A DNA stretch of 64,000 bases from an uncultured Bacteroidota bacterium. GTDB lineage: Bacteria; Bacteroidota; Bacteroidia; Bacteroidales; P3. The notes under the pieces were generated by a model that ran no database searches, was not told the DNA's origin, and saw only the letters and a program-made list of their open reading frames with translations. This document shows, in pieces, positions 53,124 through 62,643 of this stretch (position 1 is the first letter of the stretch; each line of letters opens with the position of its first letter). The position numbers were made by a program, and so were the translations under genes. The stretch spans positions 128,552 to 192,551 of the forward strand of contig CADALO010000007.1 of the NCBI GenBank assembly GCA_902788805.1, read 5' to 3'.

Positions 53124-55826
53124 ATGAGTGACGATTTAAACGATATATCTCAAGATTTTAACGAGCAACCGCTTGATTCTGAGGAGCTGCATTCGTCCCA
53201 GACGGCTGTGCCCGCTGCCGACGACAGCCACGGCCGCAACGTGGAAAAGGATGGCGAGACGATTTCGCTCAACTCTATGTTCAAGGACTACTGGATTGAC
53301 TATGCATCGGACGTTATACTTGACCGTAGCGTGCCCGACATCGACGACGGCCTGAAGCCTGTGCAGCGACGCATACTTCACGCTATGAAGGAGACCGACG
53401 ACGGGCGCTTTACGAAAGTCGCCAATATCGTCGGCAACACGATGCAGTATCACCCTCACGGCGACGCCTCAATAAAGGACGCCTTGGTCAATATGGGTCA
53501 GAAGGATCTGCTTATCGACTGCCAGGGTAACTGGGGCAACATCCTGACCGGCGACGACGCTGCTGCCGGACGTTATATCGAGGCGCGCCTCTCCAAGTTC
53601 GCCAACGAGGTGGTGTTCAACAAGAAGACCACTGAGTGGAAGCCATCCTATGACGGGCGCAAGCAAGAGCCCGTGTCGCTGCCCATCAAGTTCCCGCTGC
53701 TTCTGGCGCAGGGCACCAAGGGCATTGCCGTCACTCTTACATCGGTCATTCTGCCCTACAACTTCTGCGAGCTGCTTGACGCATCGATAAAGGTGCTTCA
53801 GAATGTGCCGTTCGAGATTTATCCCGACTTCCCGACAGGCGGACTTATCGACGTGTCGAAGTACAATGACGCCGCGCTGGGCGGTCGTCTGCGCATCCGC
53901 GCCAAGATGCACTATGACGAGAAGCGCAAAGCAATCATCATTACCGAACTGCCTTATACCGTCACTACCGATACGCTGATTGACAGTATCTTGAACGCCA
54001 ACGAAAAGGGGCAGATAAAAATCAAGAAGGTGGACGACAACACGGCTTCGCAAGTGGAAATCGTTGTCTATCTGGCACAAGGCGTTTCGCCCGACCAGAT
54101 GATTGACGCTCTCTATGCCTTCACCAACTGCCAGATAGGGTTCTCACCCCAGACGTGTGTCATTGTCAACAACAAACCGGTCTTTATGACTGCTTCGGAG
54201 ATTCTGCGTCACTCGACAATGCGCACCAAGGACCTGCTGCGTCAGGAACTGGAGATACAGCTGGCCGAACTCGAGGACAAGTGGCACTGGGTGTCGCTCG
54301 AAAAGATATTCTTTGAGAAACGCATCTACAAGCAGTTGGAGAAAGACCAGGCTACGTGGGAGGACCAGGTGGCCGCCATAGAAAAGGCCTTCGACCCGTA
54401 CCGCAAGCTGTTCAAGAAAGAGATTACCCGCGACGACGTGCTGAAACTGTGCGAGAAGCCTGTGCGTAAGATTTCAAAGTTCGACATCAAGAAGGCCGAC
54501 GAAGAAATTGCCAATATCGAGATCAATATCGACGAAACCAAGAACCATCTGGAGCACCTGACGGAATACGCAATAGCTTATTTCCGCCACATCCTCGAGA
54601 AATACGGCAAGGGACGCGAACGTCGCACCGAGATACGCAACTTTGAGGACATACAGGCTGTGGCCGTGGCTGTGGCCAACGAGAAGCTATATGTGAACCG
54701 CACCACTGGCTTTGCCGGCTACGGACTGAAACGCGATGAGGGCGCAGAGTATGCCTTCGACTGCTCGAAGATGGACGATATCATTGTCTTCCGCAAGGAT
54801 GGAACGATGATAGTCACCAAGGTGCAGGAGAAGGGCTTTGTGGGCAGCGCCGCCTGCAAGGAAATTGAATATATCGGTCTGTTCCGCAAAGGCGATGAGC
54901 GCACGGTCTACAATATGATTTACCGCGACGGGGCCTTTGGCTTTGTCTACGTCAAGCGCTTCTCGGTGCTGGGCATAACGCGCGACAAGGAGTATCAGCT
55001 CACCAAGGGTTCTAAGGGGTCTAAGATACTCTATTTCACCGCCAACCCCAACGGTGAGGCAGAGACGGTGACGGTGCACCACGTGTCGAAGCCCAAACTG
55101 AAGAAGACGAGCTTTGACTTCAACTTCGCCACTCTTGCCATCAAGGGTCGCGCCTCGATGGGCAACATATTGACACGCAATGCTGTGCGCAGCATCAATA
55201 TGAAAGGGGAGGGAGTCTCGACCCTCGGCGCCCGCAAGATATGGTTTGACGAGAGCATTAAGCGTTTGAACGTCAATGAGGCAGGCATACTGCTTGGCGA
55301 GTTCAAGGGCAAGGACAAGATTGTGACGCTCACCGCCTCGGGCCATTTCCGCACCACCAACTTCGACTTGGCGAACCATTACGACGACGATTTGCTGCTG
55401 ATTCGCAAATACAACGCTAAGACCATATTCTCAATAGTCTACCGTTCGGCAGAGAACGAGAGCTATTATGTGAAACGCTTTGTGGTCGATGAGTTCGACC
55501 GCAAGCTGCCTTTCCTCGAAGAGGGCTCGGGCGACACCATAGTCACCTTCTCGGTCGACACATTCCCTAGACTCGAAGTGGTATACGATGCCAGCGCCAA
55601 CAAGAAGATAGAGTCTGAAATCATTGATGTCTATGACTTTATAGGCGTCAAAGGCTATAAGGCCAAGGGTAAGCGCCTGACCACTGCCGCCGTCAAGGAG
55701 TTCAAATGGCTCGACCCGCTGCCGGAACCCGAGGAACCCATAGAAGAAGAGCCTGACATTGAGGAGGCTGAGGAACCCAACGACCGCGAAGGCTTCGCCG
55801 AAGGCACCCAGACATCACTCTTCTAA
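53124..55826 (+). CDS. parC: DNA topoisomerase IV subunit A (ParC/GyrA family)
   Basis: A 900-aa type II topoisomerase subunit that cuts and rejoins DNA. The catalytic Tyr is in AAGRYIEARL (near residue 155), the quinolone-pocket region is HPHGDASIKDALV (near 113-125), and the C-terminal part (about 540-840) has the repeated blades of a beta-pinwheel. It ends in an acidic tail (EEPIEEEPDIEEAEEPND). The long acidic tail and the QYHPHGDAS region fit the topoisomerase IV form of Bacteroidota better than GyrA, but without the partner subunit (parE) nearby this stays probable. The ATG at 53124 is set by the promoter at 53097. Confidence 0.88.
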   Translation: MSDDLNDISQDFNEQPLDSEELHSSQTAVPAADDSHGRNVEKDGETISLNSMFKDYWIDYASDVILDRSVPDIDDGLKPVQRRILHAMKETDDGRFTKVANIVGNTMQYHPHGDASIKDALVNMGQKDLLIDCQGNWGNILTGDDAAAGRYIEARLSKFANEVVFNKKTTEWKPSYDGRKQEPVSLPIKFPLLLAQGTKGIAVTLTSVILPYNFCELLDASIKVLQNVPFEIYPDFPTGGLIDVSKYNDAALGGRLRIRAKMHYDEKRKAIIITELPYTVTTDTLIDSILNANEKGQIKIKKVDDNTASQVEIVVYLAQGVSPDQMIDALYAFTNCQIGFSPQTCVIVNNKPVFMTASEILRHSTMRTKDLLRQELEIQLAELEDKWHWVSLEKIFFEKRIYKQLEKDQATWEDQVAAIEKAFDPYRKLFKKEITRDDVLKLCEKPVRKISKFDIKKADEEIANIEINIDETKNHLEHLTEYAIAYFRHILEKYGKGRERRTEIRNFEDIQAVAVAVANEKLYVNRTTGFAGYGLKRDEGAEYAFDCSKMDDIIVFRKDGTMIVTKVQEKGFVGSAACKEIEYIGLFRKGDERTVYNMIYRDGAFGFVYVKRFSVLGITRDKEYQLTKGSKGSKILYFTANPNGEAETVTVHHVSKPKLKKTSFDFNFATLAIKGRASMGNILTRNAVRSINMKGEGVSTLGARKIWFDESIKRLNVNEAGILLGEFKGKDKIVTLTASGHFRTTNFDLANHYDDDLLLIRKYNAKTIFSIVYRSAENESYYVKRFVVDEFDRKLPFLEEGSGDTIVTFSVDTFPRLEVVYDASANKKIESEIIDVYDFIGVKGYKAKGKRLTTAAVKEFKWLDPLPEPEEPIEEEPDIEEAEEPNDREGFAEGTQTSLF

Positions 55827-55849
55827 CCCTTTACCCCTTAAAACAACAC

Positions 55850-55881
55850 AACATATCAACAACTCATCATATCAACATTTA
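55850..55881 (+). repeat. Four-unit octamer repeat before the glycosyltransferase gene
   Basis: AACATATC, AACAACTC, ATCATATC, AACATTTA: four 8-nt units ending 7 nt before the ATG at 55889. They correspond to the coding-strand form of the octamer array at 36836-36979. Confidence 0.8.
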
Positions 55882-55888
55882 ACACTCT

Positions 55889-57097
55889 ATGAAGATTTTA
55901 GTCATCCTGCCGCGTTTCCCTTATCCACTTGAAAAAGGCGACAAACTGCGTGCCTATCACCAAATAAGAACCCTTTCTGCCAATAACGAAGTCTATCTCT
56001 TTGCCCTGTCGCACGACAGAGTGGAGGATATGTCCATCAAGGAGATGCGCCGCTATTGCAAGGAAATCCGTGTTGCGAGGCTGTCAAAAGTCGGCGGTGC
56101 GTTGCGCGTAGTGCGCAACCTTTTCGGTGTCCGTTCGTTGCAGATAGGCTACTGGGACAACGGGAAGGCGCGTCGTGAGTTGCGCCAGTTCGAGGAGCAG
56201 GTGAAACCGGACGTGGTTTATGCCCAGATGGTCCGCACTCTGAAATATGCGGCACACGCCGAGGGTCCAAAGGTGCTTGACTTTCAGGATGCCCTGTCGA
56301 TGAACTATGAGCGCCGTATGACGGGACGCAAGGGTTTGCCGTACTTTGTGCTGCATTATGAATTCAAGATGCTGCGTTCGGCCGAATACAATGCCTGTGG
56401 CATCTTTGACGCGCTGACTATTATCTCGGATACTGACAGTCGGGCTATTCCGTGCCACCAAAACACGGAAATCGATGTTATCCGCAATGGTGTCGACTTC
56501 GACTATTTCCATCCGATGGATATGGAAAAGCGACACGAAGTGGTCTTCTGTGGCAATATGCAATACAAGCCTAATATCGACGCTGCCCACTACCTTGTGG
56601 GCGAGGTGATGCCCATTGTGTGGCGTACCCATCCGCAGGCCACGGTGGTGCTTGCTGGAGCAACGCCCAAAGCATCGGTGCGTCAGCTTGCCTCGGACCG
56701 CGTGAAGGTGACCGGGTCGGTGATCGACATTCGTCCTTGCTACGCCCAATCGAAGGTCTTTGTGGCTCCGATGCGAATCGGCTCGGGCTTGCAGAACAAA
56801 CTGCTCGAGGCTATGTCGATGGGAATACCGTGCGTTACAACTTCTTTGGCCAACGACTCGTTGGAGGCTGTGGACGGGAACGAGGTGCTTATTGGTCGCG
56901 ATGCAGGACAGCTGGCAGCCGCCATCGTCCGCCTGCTCGATGACGAAGGTCTGCGCAATACATTGGCTGCCAATGCCAATAGGTTTGTGCACCAACACTT
57001 CTCGTGGGAGGCAATGGGCGGTCAACTTGAGGCTGTGCTGAAGAAAGCAATAGAAAACCATAGCAAACACGATGAAACAGCACTGGAAGACGAATAA
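55889..57097 (+). CDS. Glycosyltransferase family 4 protein (TIGR03087-like)
   Basis: A 402-aa GT-B-fold glycosyltransferase. The N-terminal domain begins ILVILPRFPYPLEKGDKLRAYHQ, very like the exopolysaccharide-associated sugar transferases known as TIGR03087. The C-terminal GT1-type domain has VFCGNMQYKPNIDAAHYL, a catalytic-site region FVAPMRIGSGLQNKLLEAMSMGIPCV (near 290-315) with the Glu of the E-x7-E type motif. It transfers a sugar to an unknown acceptor. The 3' end overlaps hflX by 26 nt; no other polysaccharide gene is adjacent. Confidence 0.9.
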   Translation: MKILVILPRFPYPLEKGDKLRAYHQIRTLSANNEVYLFALSHDRVEDMSIKEMRRYCKEIRVARLSKVGGALRVVRNLFGVRSLQIGYWDNGKARRELRQFEEQVKPDVVYAQMVRTLKYAAHAEGPKVLDFQDALSMNYERRMTGRKGLPYFVLHYEFKMLRSAEYNACGIFDALTIISDTDSRAIPCHQNTEIDVIRNGVDFDYFHPMDMEKRHEVVFCGNMQYKPNIDAAHYLVGEVMPIVWRTHPQATVVLAGATPKASVRQLASDRVKVTGSVIDIRPCYAQSKVFVAPMRIGSGLQNKLLEAMSMGIPCVTTSLANDSLEAVDGNEVLIGRDAGQLAAAIVRLLDDEGLRNTLAANANRFVHQHFSWEAMGGQLEAVLKKAIENHSKHDETALEDE

Positions 57098-58358
57098 GGG
57101 AAAGTTCAAGGGTGAAGTGGGCGTATGGGAACCTGAGAACCAGCGTCGCAAGAGTCCGCAGGAACGCAACACGTTCAGTACCGACATCGTACCAGAAAAA
57201 GCCATACTGGTTTCGGTGTGCGACAGCAAGACCTCGATGGAGCGCACCGAGGAGTGCCTGAACGAACTCGCTTTTCTGCTCGAGACGGCAGGAGGAGTGC
57301 CTGTAAAGACTGTCATTCAGAAGCTTGACCATCCCGACAGCCGCACCTACATTGGCAGTGGCAAATTGGAGGAGGTTATTGAGTATAAGAATGCCCTTGA
57401 TGCCGATTTCCTTGTCTTTGACGATGAACTGACGCCGGCGCAGCTCCGCAATCTGGAGAAGGCCTTTAACTGCCGTATACTTGACCGCACCACCCTTATA
57501 CTTGACATTTTTGCCAAACGTGCTCGAACCTCTATAGCGAAAACGCAGGTGGAACTGGCTCAGCTGCAGTATATGCTGCCCCGTTTGACACGAATGTGGA
57601 CGCATCTTGAGCGTCAACGAGGCGGTATCGGTATGCGAGGCCCCGGTGAGAGCCAGATAGAGACCGACCGGCGACTTATCACAGAGAAGATTACCCTGCT
57701 GAAGGAACGCCTGAAAGACATCGACAAACAGAAGGTGCAGCAGCGTAAGAACCGCGAAAGCCTTGTGCGTGTGGCACTTGTGGGATATACCAATGTCGGC
57801 AAGTCGACATTGATGAACCTGCTTTCGAAGTCGGAAGTCTTTGCCGAAAACAAGCTCTTTGCTACTCTTGACACCACTGTGCGAAAGGTGGTTATCGACA
57901 ATCTGCCGTTCCTGCTCACCGATACGGTGGGCTTTATCCGCAAGCTGCCGCACGGACTTGTCGAATCCTTTAAATCCACACTTGACGAGGTGTGCGAGGC
58001 CGATTTGCTTATGCACGTTGTCGATATCTCACATCCCGACTATGAGCAACAGATAGAGTCGGTCAACAAAACACTTGAGGAAATAGGCGCTGTCGATAAA
58101 CCTACCATTATGGTATTCAACAAGATTGATGCCTATACATACATAAAGAAGGACGAGGACGACCTTACGCCAATGACCAAGGCTAACTGGACACTCGAGA
58201 TGCTGCAGAACAGCTGGCTTTCAAAGTCGAGCGACAACCGGTGCATCTTCATCTCTGCCGTCGACCGACAGAATATTGACACTCTGCGCCAAATGATGTA
58301 TGATGAGATAAAACGCATCCACGCAATACGTTATCCATATAACAATTTCCTTTATTGA
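57072..58358 (+). CDS. hflX: GTPase HflX
   Basis: A 428-aa ribosome-associated GTPase that splits stalled ribosomes under stress. The N-terminal HflX domain (about 35-195) contains SRTYIGSGKLEEV and GPGESQIETDRR. The G domain has VGYTNVGKSTLMN (G1, near 238), DTVGFIRKLPH (G3, near 285) and NKID (G4, near 352). The ATG at 57072 lies inside the glycosyltransferase gene, giving a 26-nt overlap. The sequence before the HflX domain (MKQHWKTNKGKFKGEVGVWEP) is weakly conserved, so a later start cannot be excluded. The aspartic protease gene follows immediately. Confidence 0.94.
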   Translation: MKQHWKTNKGKFKGEVGVWEPENQRRKSPQERNTFSTDIVPEKAILVSVCDSKTSMERTEECLNELAFLLETAGGVPVKTVIQKLDHPDSRTYIGSGKLEEVIEYKNALDADFLVFDDELTPAQLRNLEKAFNCRILDRTTLILDIFAKRARTSIAKTQVELAQLQYMLPRLTRMWTHLERQRGGIGMRGPGESQIETDRRLITEKITLLKERLKDIDKQKVQQRKNRESLVRVALVGYTNVGKSTLMNLLSKSEVFAENKLFATLDTTVRKVVIDNLPFLLTDTVGFIRKLPHGLVESFKSTLDEVCEADLLMHVVDISHPDYEQQIESVNKTLEEIGAVDKPTIMVFNKIDAYTYIKKDEDDLTPMTKANWTLEMLQNSWLSKSSDNRCIFISAVDRQNIDTLRQMMYDEIKRIHAIRYPYNNFLY

Positions 58359-58360
58359 CG

Positions 58361-59530
58361 ATGAAAAAGATATTTATCTTTCTGGCTGCTGCTTTCTGCC
58401 TCGCTTCTGCCATTGGGCAGGAGAAGGCTGAGAGTATGCTGTATGTCAAGGATCACATTTATGTTAAATCTCAGATAAATGGCAAAAACGCAACACTTGT
58501 CTTCGACACAGGGTCGCCTTACACTTGCATCGACAGCATATTTCTTGCCTTAAGCAATTTGCAATATAAGAATGTCGGCAAGGCTACGATGGGAGGTGCC
58601 GGCAAAAATGTGGAGAAAGTAAGAATCATTATCGATGAGCTGACATACACCGTGTTAGGCAAAAAATACAAAAGCAAGATTTCGCCTGTAATAAAGTTAA
58701 AACCTATTGTTGGCGATTTGGCCGATGGTATCCTTGGAATAGACAATATGGGCGACAAAGTGATTTCGATAGATTATGTCGGGGAACAAATGAGTTTCAA
58801 TGACCGACTGGGAGACACAACGGGATACACGTCGATTCCTATACGATACCACAAAAACAGCATCTATGTGCCTCTGTCTGTTACCGTCAGAGATGGGTTG
58901 ACAATAGAGGGTGAAGGCTTGCTTGATATTGGCAGTGGCAACTCGGTCAGCTTTACAAGTGCAGTGGCCAAACAATACGGTTTGCAGGATGTTTCGCCGC
59001 AAGTTAGTTATTATCAAGCCATAGGCGGTATTGGAGGGGATGTATCGGGCAGCGATTTCAGGACTAAAAGCGTGACGATTGGTGGTATTAAACTTAATGA
59101 TGTCACTATGGAATATAGCCATAATGCCAGCGGAGCACTATCTTCAATGGATTATATCGCTCTTATCGGGAACGAGTTTTTGGAGCACTTCGACATCATT
59201 ATTGACCTGGTTGGCAAGCGTCTCTTCATAAGACCCAATGCAAAGTTCGACAAGCCTTTCGAAAGCCCTGTAGTCGGATTCGGCTATACCGACCGCAGTC
59301 GTACCCTTGGCTGCTGGGTCGTCAATGGCTTGTATGCCAACTCCAACGCTGAGAAAGCCGGCTTGCGCAGCGGCGATCATATTGTAGCCTTCAACGGTCG
59401 CAGCGTGAAAGACATAGATATTGAGAAGACGCGAGACGTTTTTGACGGCCTGAATGCTGTCACCCTTACCGTCCAACGCGACGACACCCAGTTAGAGATA
59501 TCCTTCAACTTCGACGAGCCGAAGATATAA
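58361..59530 (+). CDS. Retropepsin-like aspartic protease with PDZ domain
   Basis: A 389-aa exported protein. A signal peptide (1-19) precedes two retropepsin-like halves, each with a DTG/DIG-type motif: LVFDTGSPYTCI (near residue 48) and LLDIGSGNSVSF (near 190). A PDZ domain lies at about 300-385 (NSNAEKAGLRSGDHIVAFNG). The ATG at 58361 is taken over the TTG at 58355, since it leads directly into the signal peptide and starts 2 nt after the hflX stop. It probably acts in the periplasm; the substrate is unknown. A hairpin terminator follows. Confidence 0.87.
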   Translation: MKKIFIFLAAAFCLASAIGQEKAESMLYVKDHIYVKSQINGKNATLVFDTGSPYTCIDSIFLALSNLQYKNVGKATMGGAGKNVEKVRIIIDELTYTVLGKKYKSKISPVIKLKPIVGDLADGILGIDNMGDKVISIDYVGEQMSFNDRLGDTTGYTSIPIRYHKNSIYVPLSVTVRDGLTIEGEGLLDIGSGNSVSFTSAVAKQYGLQDVSPQVSYYQAIGGIGGDVSGSDFRTKSVTIGGIKLNDVTMEYSHNASGALSSMDYIALIGNEFLEHFDIIIDLVGKRLFIRPNAKFDKPFESPVVGFGYTDRSRTLGCWVVNGLYANSNAEKAGLRSGDHIVAFNGRSVKDIDIEKTRDVFDGLNAVTLTVQRDDTQLEISFNFDEPKI

Positions 59531-59548
59531 AGGCATCAAATTATAAAG

Positions 59549-59584
59549 GCCTCCGATAGTTTTGTCAACCATCCGAGGCTTTTA
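59549..59584. terminator. Bidirectional terminator between convergent genes
   Basis: GCCTCCGAT (59549-59557) and ATCCGAGGC (59571-59579) form a 9-bp stem with one mismatch, followed by TTTTACGTTATTTTG. It ends the plus-strand unit and faces the topA 3' end. Confidence 0.7.
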
Positions 59585-59610
59585 CGTTATTTTGTCTTAA
59601 TCTCAGAATC

Positions 59611-61941
59611 TCACTTTTTCTTCCTTGCTTTCTTCTCCTGCATTTCGCGGATGATGGAGACTGCTTCGGCGATGGTGATCGTCAGCGGGTCATAGCCGGT
59701 CTTGGGCAGACGGTAGTTGTCGCCCTTGTAGGTCAGATATGGACCGAATTTGCCAATGTTCGAAACCACTTTCTCGCCCTCATACTCACCGATTTCGTGC
59801 GGGAAAAGCGATTTGAGGCGCTCTTTCTGCTCGGCCTGTACGCGCTTGGTGTCGATTATCTCGATGGCGCGTTGCAGGGTGATTGTATAAGGATCGTCGG
59901 ATTTCGACAACGAGTAGAACTTGCCGTTGTGACGCACGTATGGTCCGAAACGGCCAATGCTGACAACGACATCCGTACCTTCGTAGTCGCCGACGGTGCG
60001 GGGCAGGTTGAACAGCTCGAGAGCCTCTTCAAGGGTTATGTTCTCAATACTCTGGCCTTTCTTCATTGATGCAAAGCGGGGTTTCTCGTCGGCGTTGGTG
60101 TCACCAATCTGGATAAGTGTGCCGTAGCGTCCGATCTTGGCGTAGACATTCTTGCCTGTGGTCGGGTCGGTGCCGAGCAAGCGCTCGCCGCTGGTACGCT
60201 TCGAGTGGCTTTGAGTCTGCTTCACATTGCGATGGAAGGGGACATAGAACTGGTTGATAACGTCGCGCCAAGCCTGGCTTCCGTTGGCCACGTCGTCGAA
60301 ATCTTTCTCCACCTTTGCGGTGAAGTTGTAGTCCATAATCTCGTTGAAGTGCTCCATAAGGAACTGGTTGACAATGGTTCCGATGTCGGTTGGGAACAAC
60401 TTGCCCTTCTCGGCACCCAGATGCTCGGTTTTCTGGCTGCGGGCAATGGTGTTGTCGGGTGTGAGTGTCAGCGTAATGACGTCAAAGTCCTGCGGTGCAC
60501 GGTCTTCCTTGATTACATATTCGCGTTTCAGAATTGTGGAAATTGTAGGTGCGTAGGTAGAAGGACGACCGATGCCAAGGTCCTCCAGCTTCTTCACGAG
60601 GCTTGCTTCGGTGTAGCGCGGAGGATGTTGTGTGTAGTGCTGTGTGGCCGTGGCAGCCTCGAGGGTGAGGGCCATTCCGTTCTTCACCTGTGGCAACTGG
60701 TGGTTGGGGCTCTCCTCTTCCTCATCGTCTGTCGATTCAAAGTATACCTTCAGGAAGCCGTCGAAAAGCACCTGCTCGCCCGAGCAGCTGAAACGTTCCT
60801 TGTGGTTGTCGATGTTGATTTCGATGGTTGTCTTTTCAAGCTCGGCGTCAGCCATCTGCGATGCGATGGCTCTTTTCCAGATCAGCTCATAGAGTCTGCG
60901 CTGTGCGGCGTCGGTATTGATTTCGGTAGCCTGCATATCCGTTGGACGGATAGCTTCGTGAGCCTCCTGTGCACCTTTGATTTTGGTGTGGTAGCGGCGT
61001 GTCTTGACATATTTCTCGCCGTAGGTGGATGCAATCTGCTTCTTGGCCATCTCCAATGCCACCTCGCTGAGGTTGGTGGAGTCGGTACGCATATAGGTGA
61101 TAAATCCCGACTCATAGAGCTGCTGTGCAATCTGCATAGTGCGTGCCACCGAATAGCCAAGCTTGCGGCTGGCTTCCTGCTGCAGCGTCGACGTGGTGAA
61201 CGGCGGCGCGGGGCTGCGACGGGCCGGCTTTGTCTCAACCTTTTCGACGCTGAAGGCACAACCCTTCAAGCTCTCGAGGAATGTCTCGGCCTCGTTCTCG
61301 TTGTCGAAACGGCGGCTCAGCTCAGCGATAAGTTTGCGGTTGCTGCTGTTGAGGAATGTGGCCGTCACGCGGAAATAACTCTGTGTCTTAAAATCCTTTA
61401 TCTCGTTTTCGCGCTCCACAATGAGGCGCACGGCGACGCTCTGCACACGACCGGCACTCAGGGCGGGCTTGATCTTTGCCCACAGGATTGGGCTGATTTC
61501 GTAACCAACCAGTCGGTCAAGCACACGGCGTGCCTGCTGAGCGTCGACAAGGTTCATATCGATGTCCCTCGGGTGGTCGATGGCATAGAGAATAGCGTTC
61601 TTCGTAATTTCGTTGAACACAATGCGTTTGGTCTTCTCGGGCTGCAGGCCGAGAGTTTCGCGCAGGTGCCAGGCAATGGCCTCTCCCTCGCGGTCCTCAT
61701 CGGATGCCAGCCACACCATATCGGCGCTCTTGGAGGCTTTCTTGAGTTCTACTACCAGTTTGGCTTTCTCTTCCGAAATCTGATACTCAGGCTCATACTC
61801 GTTGTCGACATCGATGCTCATCTCTTTCTTTGCAAGGTCGCGGATGTGGCCATAGCTGGACATCACCGTGTAGTCCTTGCCTAGGAACTTCTCAATTGTC
61901 TTTGCTTTTGCAGGCGACTCTACAATGACTAAATTCTTCAT
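59611..61941 (-). CDS. topA: DNA topoisomerase I
   Basis: A 776-aa type IA topoisomerase that relaxes negative supercoils. The Toprim domain opens with MKNLVIVESPAKAKTIEKFLG and has WLASDEDREGEAIAWHL. The catalytic Tyr is in ESGFITYMRTDSTNLS (near residue 285). The C-terminus (about 590-776) has three repeats of the TopA C-terminal type (IGRYGTLIQIGD, IGRFGPYVRHNG, IGKFGPYLTYKG) and no cysteine zinc fingers. It ends in a Lys-rich tail. A perfect Bacteroidota promoter lies upstream (62059-62090). Confidence 0.96.
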   Translation of the reverse strand: MKNLVIVESPAKAKTIEKFLGKDYTVMSSYGHIRDLAKKEMSIDVDNEYEPEYQISEEKAKLVVELKKASKSADMVWLASDEDREGEAIAWHLRETLGLQPEKTKRIVFNEITKNAILYAIDHPRDIDMNLVDAQQARRVLDRLVGYEISPILWAKIKPALSAGRVQSVAVRLIVERENEIKDFKTQSYFRVTATFLNSSNRKLIAELSRRFDNENEAETFLESLKGCAFSVEKVETKPARRSPAPPFTTSTLQQEASRKLGYSVARTMQIAQQLYESGFITYMRTDSTNLSEVALEMAKKQIASTYGEKYVKTRRYHTKIKGAQEAHEAIRPTDMQATEINTDAAQRRLYELIWKRAIASQMADAELEKTTIEINIDNHKERFSCSGEQVLFDGFLKVYFESTDDEEEESPNHQLPQVKNGMALTLEAATATQHYTQHPPRYTEASLVKKLEDLGIGRPSTYAPTISTILKREYVIKEDRAPQDFDVITLTLTPDNTIARSQKTEHLGAEKGKLFPTDIGTIVNQFLMEHFNEIMDYNFTAKVEKDFDDVANGSQAWRDVINQFYVPFHRNVKQTQSHSKRTSGERLLGTDPTTGKNVYAKIGRYGTLIQIGDTNADEKPRFASMKKGQSIENITLEEALELFNLPRTVGDYEGTDVVVSIGRFGPYVRHNGKFYSLSKSDDPYTITLQRAIEIIDTKRVQAEQKERLKSLFPHEIGEYEGEKVVSNIGKFGPYLTYKGDNYRLPKTGYDPLTITIAEAVSIIREMQEKKARKKK

Positions 61942-62058
61942 ATTATATGTTTTCTTTGTTTTTCGTTGCGCTATAATATAGAATTAATATAATAAATATT
62001 AATGTATCTATTTATTATTCAATATAAAAAGGCCAAACCTTCGTTTAGTCTTGCAACT

Positions 62059-62090
62059 GCAAAGGTAAAAACTTTTCTTTAATCCGCAAA
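62059..62090 (-). promoter_or_regulatory. Complete sigma promoter of topA
   Basis: On the minus strand TTTG (62090-62087), a 19-bp spacer and TACCTTTGC (62067-62059) match the Bacteroidota consensus TTTG-N19-TAnnTTTG exactly. The start of transcription should be near 62052, about 110 nt before the topA ATG. It is the clearest promoter in the window. Confidence 0.85.
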
Positions 62091-62387
62091 AAAAAATAAT
62101 ATTTCTTTCCTGCTTTACGATGCTTTGTTCGAGTCTGACGGCACAAAAATATTCTATTGTCACCAGAGGGCTGCTTGCATCCACACTAATGCATTCCAAT
62201 CCTTTTTGCAGCCTCCAGGAGCACCCTTTTCTCCTTCTAAAATCGGTGAAAATGATAAATGGGTTAAAAGATGTTAATTTCATCAACTAAACATTTGAAT
62301 ATCTGTTTTCTATAAAGGTTGTCAAAAAAGTTTGACGTCCTCGAAAAAAGGTCAAAAATGGCCGTTTACAATCCCCTGATTTCCAGG

Positions 62388-62442
62388 TACCAAATTCTTA
62401 CCAAAGTTTGCTCAAAGTTTTACCAAAGTTTAGTCAAATTTC
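62388..62442. repeat. Five 11-bp direct repeats (TACCAAAGTTT)
   Basis: Units start at 62388, 62399, 62410, 62421 and 62432, exactly 11 bp apart: TACCAAATTCT, TACCAAAGTTT, GCTCAAAGTTT, TACCAAAGTTT, AGTCAAATTTC. There is no inverted second arm. The period equals that of hairpin elements A-D. It lies in a 702-bp gap (61942-62643) that otherwise holds only the two promoters and a GTCAAA-AAA-GTTTGAC-like palindrome near 62324-62339. Confidence 0.85.
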
Positions 62443-62577
62443 ACATCAGTAGAATTTGATAGGAATTTATCAAAAAGTCGGATGGAAAATAGTATGACGA
62501 CTACCCATTCCAATTCTATTATGTTTTGAATGAATACCCCTTGAATTTTTCTTTTCTTCTTATACAAGAAAAATGTG

Positions 62578-62586
62578 TATCTTTGC
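62578..62586 (+). promoter_or_regulatory. -7 promoter element of the glycosyltransferase gene
   Basis: TATCTTTGC matches TAnnTTTG exactly, 57 bp upstream of the ATG at 62644. An open-frame ATG at 62575 overlaps it and therefore cannot be the start. Confidence 0.7.
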
Positions 62587-62643
62587 AATTCCTTTAGGCG
62601 GCAAAAGCTTTTGCTGCCTGCTGACAGACAGAATGATATAGAA

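Noticed and set aside
58355..58360. TTG at 58355 as start of the aspartic protease gene
   Set aside because: It adds only two residues, overlaps the hflX stop, and the ATG at 58361 leads directly into a normal signal peptide.
60205..61884. A 559-codon open frame antisense to topA, and similar frames antisense to dnaA and the dipeptidase
   Set aside because: Each lies fully within a well-recognised gene on the other strand and has no start context or family features of its own.
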